Positions 37,770 through 48,379 of a stretch of DNA of 64,000 nucleotides are shown piece by piece. The translations under genes and the position numbers were made by a program. The notes beneath the pieces were generated by a model. The model was not told the origin of the DNA. It saw nothing but the letters and a program-made list of their open reading frames with translations, and made no database searches. Source of the DNA: Glandiceps talaboti (taxonomy: Eukaryota; Hemichordata; Enteropneusta; Spengelidae); the NCBI RefSeq assembly GCF_964340395.1, contig NC_135561.1, positions 5,699,518 through 5,763,517 of the forward strand, in the 5' to 3' direction. Each line of letters opens with the position of its first letter. Positions within the stretch are counted from its first letter, which is position 1.

Positions 37770-38110
37770 GTGTTCGAAAACAAAACTATAAACTAAGCGA
37801 TAGTGCAGAATGCTCAATATTATTAAAAGTATTTATGTTGATGTCATGTCATGTGTAAGAGTAGGAGACCGCATATGTCTTACTCTTTCAGTTGTAACAT
37901 TGGTGTTAGGCAAGGCTGCATGCTATTGCTTTTTGTATTATTCATTAGTGAGCTTCAAACATGGGTAATGCATTCTGGTGTGCAGATAGGTGAATTTTAC
38001 GATCTCTTTCTTCTGTTTTGCGCAGATGACGTATAGAACAATCTCTCATGATCAACATTATCGAAGTTATTTTTAAATTGACAAATAAACAGTAAAATGG
38101 CAATCTACGC
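37770..38110 (+). mobile_element. Non-LTR retrotransposon reverse-transcriptase fragment
   Basis: Decayed frames encode, in order, MLNIIKSIYVDV, then GVRQGC, LFVLFISELQTW, GVQIGEF and LLFCADDV, then traces of KLTNK. GVRQGC and the ADD motif are hallmark fingers/palm blocks of LINE reverse transcriptases; the usual F/Y before ADD is Cys here. At least two frameshifts and a stop after ADDV show it is dead. It faces the endonuclease remnant at 38,135-39,125. Confidence 0.8.
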
Positions 38111-38134
38111 CTACTTATAGATATTTATAGAATC

Positions 38135-38777
38135 GAGGTACTACATATTTGCATTTTGACCCGCCTCTTCCAGTATTGTAGATAAGTCATTTACCACCCC
38201 AATTACGTCAGAATCCATTTGTTGTTCGAGATTATACAATTTTTGACGAATGACGTTCGATGTATTAAAAAAAAGCTTATAAATGAATCACTGGCAAACC
38301 CTTTCCACTTATATTTACCTCTCACCTTATCATGTTGATTTACATCGGAGATTGGAGATTTACATAATTTATTTCTAAATACACATTTACAACTATAACT
38401 AAGTGGAAAAAGGTCTGATCCAAGCATAGTTGGGATTTCAAAACGACTAATAGAACTAAAAAAATATCACTCGACACACATACATAGTCAACAGTGCTTC
38501 TACGTAAAATGACACACCTTGTCACCTTGAATTCTACCGTTCAGAATGTGGACAGATAAGGAACAGCACAATGAAAGAAAATTGAAACCAAAATTATTTA
38601 CAATGGTATCTTTAGCTTCCCTGTGGATTAGAAAAGGTCAGGTACATAAAATCGGTGACACCTTCAAAAAGCTTCACATCATTTCCATTGTTGTAATTAT
38701 CAGTATTGTAAAATGTGACACCTTCTGGTGCAACATATGTTGCGCAAAGTAGAATGTCTTTATCACCCCCCCCAACA

Positions 38778-38825
<48 letters not shown>

Positions 38826-39125
38826 TCTTTCCTGAGATGAAAAACAACAGAATCTTGGAGATCACATTTCATTTTTGTAATACAATCTTTGAAATCAGAT
38901 CTAACACGTACAAGAACACCCCCACTAAAACGACACCTTTCTGCGTACGTAGTTCGTTGTCTACAACAGCTAGATGCAGTGTAACCTGGAATCATATCAA
39001 CAAAATCATGCTCACTCGCAGCCCAGGTTTCAACAAAATCTGATAATATCGAAACGTTTGCAGTATTGTATAAATTCTGGATTTTTTAATTCAAACCATT
39101 GATATCCCAGATATTCCAGGTTACC
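38135..39125 (-). mobile_element. LINE ORF2 endonuclease region, decayed
   Basis: Reading the minus strand from 39,125: a TWNI-type start, EFIQYCKRFDII, then ETWAASEHDF, IPGYTAS, RFSGGVLVRVRSDFKDCI, DKDILLCATYVAPEG, ILNGRIQGDK, VDYVCVSSDIF and SDLFPLSY. These are the ordered blocks of an apurinic-type LINE endonuclease, ending with an EN-RT linker. Frameshifts break it, and a CA microsatellite (38,776-38,823) has expanded inside it. Confidence 0.8.
38776..38823. repeat. CA microsatellite inside the LINE endonuclease remnant
   Basis: About 20 CA units, read as Cys-Val repeats on the minus strand between RKEL and GGGDKD. Confidence 0.95.
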
Positions 39126-39239
39126 AACAGTGGTGGGGCTGAGGTGTACTTACTTGGCCTTGGCCAAACCCTTATCCACTGCCTTGATCTGCATAATCAT
39201 GGTTTACATGAGTTATAATTGGGTTTGTCTGATAGTCAC

Positions 39240-39705
39240 ATTTGAAGACTATGGTCTTATTTCCTCTCATTTACTAAGAATTTGTCATATCTTACTTGCG
39301 CCCGTATCGTTTCATCCTCATCTAGAAGTTCTCGTCGCTTCGCGAACAATTTCTCTCTCTTACATTTCTTACTCTTGTTGAGAAATCTTCATCTACGTAT
39401 ACCGATATATTAGTATCCATGAGTTTCCGTTTCTCTTTATCAACTCTTTATCTTTCCAAGATGTAAACATCGCTACGATTGACTTCGATCCCCGAACGTT
39501 TGGTCCATTTGTTATCCTCTGCGCTCTTTCCATTTGGATGTCTTTCTCTATATCCATGGTTTCCTTTACAATTGATATTACTTTTGACTCTGTCTCTTCC
39601 CGCGATTCTTTACCTTCATTCCTGAGGAACTCCATAGTACACGAGGTTATTTCGACGAGTACGGTTCTATAAGATCGTCTTTTGCTTTCGCTTTGCCATG
39701 TCAGA
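39240..39705 (-). mobile_element. LINE ORF1 (L1/Tx1-like RNA-binding) remnant
   Basis: The minus strand encodes a coiled region (EFLRNEGKESREE), then ETMDIEKDIQMERAQRI, SIVAMFTSWKDKELIKRNG and, after a frameshift, ISVYVDEDFSTRVR. This matches the layout of L1-type ORF1 proteins: RRM-like domain followed by a C-terminal domain with a DFS motif. It lies about 115 bp upstream of the endonuclease on the same strand, as expected for one element. Its start codon region runs into the flanking repeat. Confidence 0.7.
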
Positions 39706-39707
39706 AG

Positions 39708-40078
39708 CACAAACAAAACTCTTAAAAGCAAGCACCAAAATGTATTCACAGCTAAAGCCATCCGCATTTAGAAAGCGTGTTTACCTTGTACACGTGAAGT
39801 CATTGCACGCGGCAGTCATGTTATTGTATTTCAAGCAGCGTGATTCGCTCCAATTCCAATGACCCCCGGCATATGAATATTTTGCAAGGCGATCTTTGAA
39901 TCGTTCCAGAAACATATTTTATACTAGGGATAGTTCATTTATGGTTCACTGATTATATGGTAAATGTGATCATACTAAAAGAGAAACTTTGCATTTAATT
40001 TAGTCTCAACATTTCAAATTATGACACCATTTATCAACATTTCCTTAAAGTTACCAAATTATCAATTTTATTATAGAG
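39708..40078 (+). repeat. Module B core and extension, truncated copy
   Basis: It matches 36,915-37,280. The last ~190 bp (39,890-40,078) is nearly identical to 37,085-37,275, so this duplication is younger than the other module copies. Confidence 0.8.
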
Positions 40079-40283
40079 CGTTAACTTATCAAATGAGATT
40101 ATATTGAGAATGATTATATTGATATTCAAAACTACATAGTTATGTGTGTAATTCAAAAGAATAACGATGTAATAAGTCGTTACTCGTTATTCGTTTTTGA
40201 ATTAAGTCTATAATGCCCTGCTACTAATATTTGCATCGAGCACTGTTCTCTCCAGCGAGACACTTATATTCATATGAATAGGT

Positions 40284-40361
40284 ATGTATGTAAGTATGTA
40301 TGTATGTATGTATGTATGTATGTATGTATGTATGTATGTATGTATGTATGTATGTATGTAC
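40284..40361. repeat. GTAT microsatellite
   Basis: About 19 GTAT units. Confidence 0.95.
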
Positions 40362-40887
40362 TATAGCATAAGCTTAACAGGAGATTAATTTTGATTGACA
40401 GGAGATTAAATTTACCAGTAGCCAATAAGGAAGTGGTCATATCTTTCGTTTGCGAAAGATACGCCATTGAAGTTTGCAATGTTTGACCAATAGATAGGAG
40501 TGCTCTAAAAGTGTACCGGGCGATAGGCTGAAAAAACAGGGAAAAGATGTGATAAAAGGATCAAAGAGTCGCTGGCGATGTTCTTAACTTTCACACAATA
40601 GAAACTCTCGTGATTTAAATGAACAAGCTTGTCAGGTGTCTGACATTCAGAGTCATTCCACGTCAGACAACCAATGTCCAGGAACACGCTTAGAAATACA
40701 AGTCGAGGGTTCGGCAGGATTCATTAAAACTCCAAAAATGTCAGCAAAGTACGAGACAAGATGGGTCATATACCTAACGTAGAAAAGTTGTCAAAATTGT
40801 CGTCGGAGATATGTCTGTTGTGGAAGTGAGCAATTGTCGCAATTACAGAGGGAAATACGAGCGGGAAGTGAAATAGAGATCCCTCCC

Positions 40888-40923
40888 AGCATGGAGGTAT
40901 GTCTCCCCATATACCTCCATGCT
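40888..40923. repeat. Perfect 13-bp hairpin AGCATGGAGGTAT
   Basis: Arms 40,888-40,900 and 40,911-40,923 are exact complements with a 10-base loop. CTCCC lies just before the left arm and overlaps the right end. A third AGCATGGAGGTA occurs at about 41,102. Confidence 0.8.
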
Positions 40924-41155
40924 CCCTGTGATAATAAAAACTATAACACACAACCCTGTCACAGGTTGATATATAATACCCCTAACCAAGATCAACAGGT
41001 TTGGACTGAAAGAACAGTGAGCCGTTCGATTTTTCTGTTGGCCAATGTAACTCACTTGTATGTATACCGCACCATTGGCTGCAACAGACCACCTCCGCGA
41101 TAGCATGGAGGTAGATGTAGAGCCCGAGATAAAACTAGCAGAGGCCAGTTTATAT

Positions 41156-41237
41156 TAGTCTAGAGGCAAACCGTCTTCTGAAGTTGTCTTCCAAATTCCA
41201 TTTTTTCCAATAGTTCCAACGAGTAGCCTCTAGACTA
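41156..41237. repeat. 12-bp perfect inverted repeat TAGTCTAGAGGC, 58-bp spacer
   Basis: Arms 41,156-41,167 and 41,226-41,237 are exact reverse complements around a short AT-rich interior; possibly another very small inverted-repeat element. Confidence 0.7.
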
Positions 41238-41645
41238 GAGTCACATCAGTGACCTGTATTTGAGAACAAATGGTTGTCGTAATCTACTTTTCCTATATGT
41301 GTTACCACAATTAAGTTATCATTAGTTGGGACTCATTTTCAGCCACGCTAACTTAGTTTTGTAAGAAATATATTAAGTTCATTTCTCTATGTCCTCAACT
41401 CTACGTGGATGGAATTTTAGGTTATCGTCTGCCGGTGTTATGGAAGATATTACTTACGTTATGTACTTTCGGAATAGTGTAATTAGCTTCGAGAGGTGAA
41501 AATATTACAACGCGCTGATTAAGTTTGCTCCTGAATGCATAATATCCTTCTTAATAGATGGCACAAACAGCTTACAACCCTCTTCAGAATGACAAATACG
41601 GGTTACGCCCTTATTTGTCACTTCGAAGCGGGCTGTAACCTTTAT

Positions 41646-41815
41646 TTGTATGTATGTATGTATGTATGTATGTATGTATGTATGTATGTATGTATGTATG
41701 TATGTATGTATGTATGTATGTATGTATGTATGTATGTATGTATGCATGCATGCATGCATGCATGCATGCATGTATGTATGTATGTATGTGTGTATGTATG
41801 TATGTATGTATGTAT
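41646..41815. repeat. TGTA/TGCA tetranucleotide microsatellite
   Basis: GTAT units with an internal block of GCAT units (about 41,743-41,770). Confidence 0.97.
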
Positions 41816-41923
41816 TGATTAATCGACTGATTGATTAGTCTGTTGATTAGTGATCAAGTAATCAAAATGATTGATCAATTAATTTCTTTATTGAGTGAGT
41901 GAACAATAATTCAATGAATCGAC

Positions 41924-41928
<5 letters not shown>

Positions 41929-41982
<54 letters not shown>

Positions 41983-41999
41983 CTGATCGATTGATTGAT
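41929..41999. repeat. GATT tetranucleotide microsatellite
   Basis: About 16 GATT units. Confidence 0.95.
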
Positions 42000-42615
42000 T
42001 GTTGATAGACTGGTTTACTTAACTATGAAAATATTGCTTCATTGTTTGGATGACGACAGACAGACATAAAAAATAATGTCGAGTCTGGTTAACGCCCTAT
42101 GCGCATAAGCTGCTAAAGCATCTATACGTCAGATAAGTCACGTGAGTTTACAGTATTTATTGCGCGCCATGAACTGTTTCGTGTACATAACTATTTTTAC
42201 GAGACTTAGCAGGGAAGCAGAAACAGACGCTGAACAACAATAACTGTGTCCACTGTTATTTATGCCAGTCAGCTTACTGGAACTTCAATTTTTGCATCTA
42301 TATTTCAGCGGTGCAGGTAAGAAGCGTTATTTTTTTTTTATCAATGTTTCTATAGATTCGATATTATCCTGTACATGCAGATTCACACTGCTGTATAGAC
42401 GTATCTTGTATGACAATCAAATCCAGAACAGTCTAAAATCCTGTCAAATCGAAAGAGATGCTAAGGATAATGTTGGAACTTTATCACCGCATCATCCAAA
42501 GCAAGTTTTCCAACGTACGAACTTAGTAAATTTGTTTGGGGGTTCGTCTCACTAGGCTAGGGCCAAAATATAATATTCACGTACTTTTGTTGCTCACTAC
42601 GGCATAACAAAAAAC

Positions 42616-42669
42616 GTTGTGTGGTACCCATTACGCTCAATATAGGTAGGGTAAGTAGATTTTTATTAT

Positions 42670-42705
<36 letters not shown>

Positions 42706-42976
42706 TATGTGAGTGTCTAGTTCAGATAGTTATATTTTCCGTTGTTTTCCATATGGTCTTTGTGTTGCTGGTTTCTTCTCATCGGATGTACAGCCATTAC
42801 AGATTGGAATAACAGTTTTATATTGTCTTTTTAATTTGATGTCAGTTTCCGCATCTATTATTTCTTGCGAGACTTCACAATTTTCGCGATTTTATTATTT
42901 TTGCCGTAAATACGTAAACAAATTTAGGGTCGGCGTGAAAAACTAGGTGGGGTTGGGTAACCGGGACCAAATAATC
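42616..42976 (+). mobile_element. TIR element family, copy 2
   Basis: It matches 31,362-31,689 and 44,241-44,585. An AT run (42,672-42,703) has expanded inside it. GTTGTGTGGTACCC at the left pairs with GGGACCAAATAAT at the right. Confidence 0.7.
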
Positions 42977-43559
42977 GTTGTAGGCCTAACTTGCGTATCT
43001 CGCCTTCGTCAATCTGAAATGACGCACAAATATGAATACATCACATTTGCTACAGATTGACTGTGTCTCTCTGAAAGTTTATCTGTGATCAAACAACTAG
43101 TTTGCATTTGTAGTTATTCTAAAAAGAAAGCTCAGATAGAATGACTTTAGTCCTTCTTAAGGGAAAGAAAAGAAGGACACCAAGCAAGCAAGTAACATGA
43201 CTGTTTGCCTGTCTGTTTTTGCCTGTATCTCCGCCAACAATTGCCATAGAACACGTAAACACTCCTACACGCGTACATGGTTTGACGTGATACACGTTTA
43301 ATCCAGTTCGATATGACCGTCCACGTCGTGTTGGTTCAGATTATAACTTGGCGCCAGGTACCTACGGCGGCGTAATTACAGCTTATACGACTATGATGTA
43401 GACAGTACTGCTCCAGTTACAGTGAACCTCGAGTCTCTGTGCACGTGATTCACAAGCCATAGCCTTTAAGGTTCACCTTATTTGGGTCGAATGTGTAGCA
43501 GTCACGTTTTACTATCCACTAGTCAGTAGTCGGGTATTAGCGAAGGTCAATGGAATATG

Positions 43560-43632
43560 GAGTAAGATTTACAGTATTACAAATTTACAGTGTTGCATAT
43601 TTACAGTATTGCATATTTACAGTATTGCATAT
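43560..43632 (+). repeat. 16-18-bp tandem repeat ATTTACAGTATTGCAT
   Basis: About four units with small changes; the short ORF here (LQYCIFTVLH) comes from it. Confidence 0.85.
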
Positions 43633-44240
43633 GCACCGAGTTCATTTTATGAGAACGGCTATTGAGGATTTCCTTCGTTTTACAAAAAATATCCGACTGT
43701 GCGAAAAAATAAATCGTGTGTTTCCGATAACACGACCTCACACTATTTGGTAGGTAGATATAAAAACACCCATTAAACTGCCAACCTTTCTTGACAAAGA
43801 GTGTAGGTAGATAGGTCAAAATCAAAAACAAACAAAATGTTGGTCAGAATACCCCTTCTGTAATTATTTGATGAAATATGTACATACATCACTAGGGAAA
43901 GAAAAAAACCCAGACGTGCTTGAAGATCACGAAGACAACGAATTTCTTATCTTTTTGTTTTAAATGTTTCACAAAATAGGTTTAAGGTCGTAGGGTCAGT
44001 TGGGTTATCGGGAATACTAATTTTTTATTTGGCCTTATTCGAAATAATTTGCAAATGGTATTGATTAATATTCTTAAACGTACCATAAGTTCGGATGTTT
44101 TGTCAGTTTGTTTCGTGTTGTGAACTTTATTTATATCGACGTTGTAGCCCCTATCCATTATACTACTCACATGGTTTGTGATTAATACTGTGTAACATAA
44201 AACAAACGCACTGAATGAAGCTTAAGACCCAATTAAAAAA

Positions 44241-44585
44241 TTGTATGGCTCCAGTTACGCTCAATTTTAGAGAATAGATGGGTAGATTTTTTGATTTTTT
44301 AAAATATATTTTTTCTGTGCGAGTGTCTAGTTCAGGTTTTCCATTGTTTTCCAAATGGTCTCTGTGTTGTTTATTTCTTCCTATCAGATATACAACCGTT
44401 ACAGATTGGAAGAACAATTTTAGATTGTATTTTTAAGTTGATGGCAGTTTCTGCATCCACTATTTCTTGTGAGACTATACAATTGTTGCGATTTTATTAT
44501 CTTTTTTTCTCAAACATGTAACATAAAATTTAGGGGGTCGGCAGTGAAAAGCTAGGTGGGGTAGGGTAACCGAACCAAACAATTA
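44241..44585 (+). mobile_element. TIR element family, copy 3
   Basis: The left end TTGTATGGCTCCAGTTACGC pairs with the complement of the right end (TTGTTTGGTTCGGTTACCC). AATTA-like text flanks both sides. The interior matches copies 1 and 2. Confidence 0.7.
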
Positions 44586-44589
44586 TTTT

Positions 44590-45985
44590 TTAGGCTTAAT
44601 CCGTCCACCCTATATTTTCCTATTGACTGTTTTTTTTTTAATTTTACATACGACAGATAAGGAAAAAAGCCAAGATAGAGAAAAGCAATAACAGAATCCT
44701 ACATCTTAAAATATTCTACACCCCCCTACTTTCTAATATGTAAGTCCTATTGTTCACATAATCGACTCTATCTGGTTTCATATTTTGCGTATATCTATGA
44801 GTCCATGTATGCGTAGTAAGCTTATGCGCTTTTTGCCGCTACTTTGCTCAAAAAAGTATAAGTTACTAATTTTCTAAATCGTCGTAAATTCAATCATATG
44901 CCATCGTGATATACCTCTTTACGGCTACGCTCAGGCGCATATATAGTTGTGCCAGATGAAAAATATGCTCTTTGCTTGCAAGAATCACTCTGTTTAAATC
45001 GAGAAAAATCTAGGGTCACCGAACTGGAAATGGAAATTACCCATTTTCCTCATTAATTCATTTTAGAACCCAAAATGGCCACTCAATATACCAGGTTTAT
45101 TTATTTAAGACGGAGGACCCCGAAAACATATTTATTCTTTCAAAAGCACCAAAAACAATCTTTTATATGTGAAGGTTTTGAGTGATTCGATTAAGTAATT
45201 TGGTTACTGTGGTGCATTCTACCTTAATACGGAACTTCTCTAGTGTCTGTAAAATTGATTATCACAAGCATTTGGAGACTTGTACATATATTTCCCGTCA
45301 TCTATCGTAATTTAAGAGCATTGTTTATCGTCATCGCTAATGCAGACACCCTCACTCTGTCTAACAGCCCTCCCTGACCTCCAAGTCACTAAAAAAATTC
45401 ATTTATCTTGATCACGTAGCTAGTCCAGTCCCCTTGCATTGCACTTCAACATCCACACCTGCGGGTAAGACAAATAACTGAAAATGCTGAAAGTTAATTA
45501 TAGCACGCCCTCCTGCGGCATGCGGTTGCGATAATAGATTTAACCTCCGTACTGTAATTTTAACCAGTACAAACCAAAGACCATCCACCAACGTGGGGGG
45601 TCTATGTACAACCATACTTTTGATAAGCTGAGAGCTTTCGACTGCACACAGTCAGTCTTGTTCACTCATGATAGATGGCGCTGTTTATGATTTAACCTGC
45701 TCTTAGAAATCGTAGAGGATATCATGATGTTGTATATTACAAATTGACGTCACATATTTGCTGAAGAACATTGTCTTGTAAGTATGTTTTGAAAAAAAGA
45801 AAATACCTTTTGCGTTTATTTTCTTTACAAACCTTCGGCGACGTGCAACAGCTAGGTGCTCAAGAGAATTGAATGATATTGAAGTCTGACTAATTGGCTA
45901 TATGACTATGAAAAGATTGGTGAAATGTCGAAAAAAAAACAGACTTAAGTTTCATGATTAGTGTTCACTTACACATAGCTATAAG
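44590..45985. other. No supported gene
   Basis: Short ORFs only. A donor-like GTAAGA at about 45,464 follows a short open stretch, but no partner exon could be placed. Confidence 0.35.
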
Positions 45986-45988
45986 TAG

Positions 45989-46127
45989 GCCACGAACCTA
46001 GTTTGGTTGAACCTTGGGGGTTGTAATGTCGACTTTCCGAAGATCGCCCCAGTAATCAGCAGTCTACGGAAATGTAACGCAGATGCCGTGGAGAGATATC
46101 CCTACTTCGTGTACTTATTAACATCAT
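45989..46127 (+). CDS. Possible exon encoding a leucine-rich repeat
   Basis: An AG ending at 45,988 and a good donor (GTGAGT at 46,128) bracket an open segment. It encodes NLVWLNLGGCNV followed by IAPVISSLRKC, which fits one LRR unit of the ribonuclease-inhibitor/NLR style (LxxLxLxxCxV, then a helix with two Leu). GC content is higher than in the flanks. No other LRR exon was found nearby, so it may be part of a larger or broken gene. Confidence 0.3.
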
Positions 46128-46129
46128 GT

Positions 46130-48300
46130 GAGTCATTTAACCTCTTGCCTTCCTGTCATATTCGTGCTTTAAACCTTCTCTGTTCATTTCGGTCACATTA
46201 TTTGTCAAATTTTCATTCTATAATTTAGTGCTATGTTTTACTGATGACATTTTGCATTCAGGGTCAAGTCCAAAACGAAAGAGTCATTTAGATTTTAACA
46301 GGTCATGGAACTAAATTTCGAATGATGATTTTTAATGGATAGAGCCTTATACTATAGTCAGAATCGTCTGGTGTTCATTAATCATTTACAATGTTTCCAC
46401 GTGAACAATTTTGTCTCCTTTCACCTAATGAAAGTTTGATGAGGTGATAACGTTTTCTTGACAGCCACGAGACCAAAGAACGTATTGCATGTTACTGTCT
46501 CCACTATCGACACCAACTGTGACGTCTTTAGTTGAACTGATCGTTGCAATACATTAAATTTTAAAATTACGTTGTATATAAAGTAACTCAATTTACATAC
46601 AAAATGAGTTTGACGTACACTACGACATGGTCGCAAGTTCCATGAATCAAAGTGTTTATAGCAGAACACATTTTACGGACTGTTGTAGTGTGTTTCTTTT
46701 CAGATTTACAAAACTTCACCTTTGTTACTGTTACAATTTCAGCAATATTTTAGTATATATATATGATAAAAGCACAACAGATTGACGACAGTTTCTTTCC
46801 ATCGTTATCTGATTTACGATATCTCCATAGTCAGTTTTATGACAGTTCATGTATATAAAGTCTAACGGCAGATCGCTTTATATGCCAAGTAATGAAAGAT
46901 CTCTACTTAAACGATAACAAAAATCGAATTGAACCATAAATCGACCAGAATTATTACAATATACAAATGTATTAACGATTAGTGGGAGTTTAGCATAGTC
47001 AGATTATATAGCGAATATGAGTTTTGTTTTTATACGTGTCACCATTTGTATACAGAGTTGATGTGTCGTCGTAAATAAAGACAACTGTTACATGAATGAT
47101 TAAGACTTTTTACGACCACGTACTTTCTTTCTTTTCATCCAACAATTGCAAGCTGTCAGTCTGATCAATCTACCAGGGTTTCTAGGATCTATCTCTCCAT
47201 ATACCTGTCTGTCTGTCTGTCTGTCTGTCATATAAGGGAGGTTTTGATGAAACGGAATAGATGATGACGTAAACTATAGGTTGATATTGTCAGTTCACCT
47301 TCTTTTAACTAGTAATCTTGTATACGTCAAAAGAAGATATAGGTGGTGACAGAATCACTTGTTTTTTATCCAAAACAACGTGGGCGAATGTAATCCAAAA
47401 AAACGGTATCATAAAATATGCTTGTGTTTTCCTACACAATAGTGTATTGATATAAAATATCTTTTGAAACCAATGAAATCAATCTCTCTTTGCTGGTGAA
47501 TAATATATATACATACATACATGTATATATATAATATATATAGTATATATAAAATATATATATATACATATCACCGTGACTATAGTAGATTGTCTTCGTG
47601 TCAAATATCAGGTCGGAGAATGTTACACATGATCCAAATGTTAAATGTGAAGACTCATTATGTCATGTAAATTATGCAGATTTCAAATTTTGGTGTATGT
47701 TGGTCTTATACTTCGTAACTAGTAAATGTATTTTAGTTCCATGTATTTACTGTAGCGAAGATTCGCCCATTTCTCAATTTGACCACATATTTTAGACATA
47801 CTAGTATTTAGGGTTACAAAACAGATCCATTTTAAAAGTAAAATCGGTTTTGTAGGATGAAAACTAAAATGGTTCAAAAACCTCCCACCCCCAAACAAAC
47901 GAAGACCTTTAGAACAGATACGAATCACAGTGCTGTATATTTAACAGATAATATGGCTGATTTCATTTCAATTATGACGTAGACAGAGGAGTCTTGATGG
48001 AATTGATAAGATCGACAAGGACACTTCAGTACTTAAAGAAAATGGTAGGAACCGAGAAGATAATTATATATATAGTAAATCTCAGCAATGCAAAATTATG
48101 AAAAATATCAATGTACCTAAAATGGTTGTGTAATTATATATAAAATGTACTTATTATTGGAAAAATTGGCAAGATGATAGAATGACAAAGTATAGATAAT
48201 AACGTTTATTATCTATAACCATGGTCACAGACATTTATTTTATACATAGGCTTTCGTAATACCAGGGCGTACGTGACTAGGAAGTAAGGTGAAAGCATAA
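46130..48300. other. No gene seen; AT-rich with short palindromes
   Basis: A CTGT run lies at 47,205-47,229, AT-rich palindromic sequence at 47,505-47,570, and a perfect 12-bp hairpin with a 3-base loop at 48,191-48,217. Confidence 0.45.
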
Positions 48301-48311
48301 TATGAAATGGG

Positions 48312-48313
<2 letters not shown>

Positions 48314-48376
<63 letters not shown>
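48314..48376. repeat. CA microsatellite
   Basis: About 31 CA units. Confidence 0.97.
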
Positions 48377-48377
<1 letters not shown>

Positions 48378-48379
48378 CT

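Noticed and set aside
38612-39767. Minus-strand frames of 124-127 codons considered as host genes
   Set aside because: Their motifs are those of LINE endonuclease and ORF1 proteins, with frameshifts.
40505-40687. 60-codon minus-strand frame with fairly balanced composition
   Set aside because: No homology recognised and no clear splice signals; length is within chance expectation.
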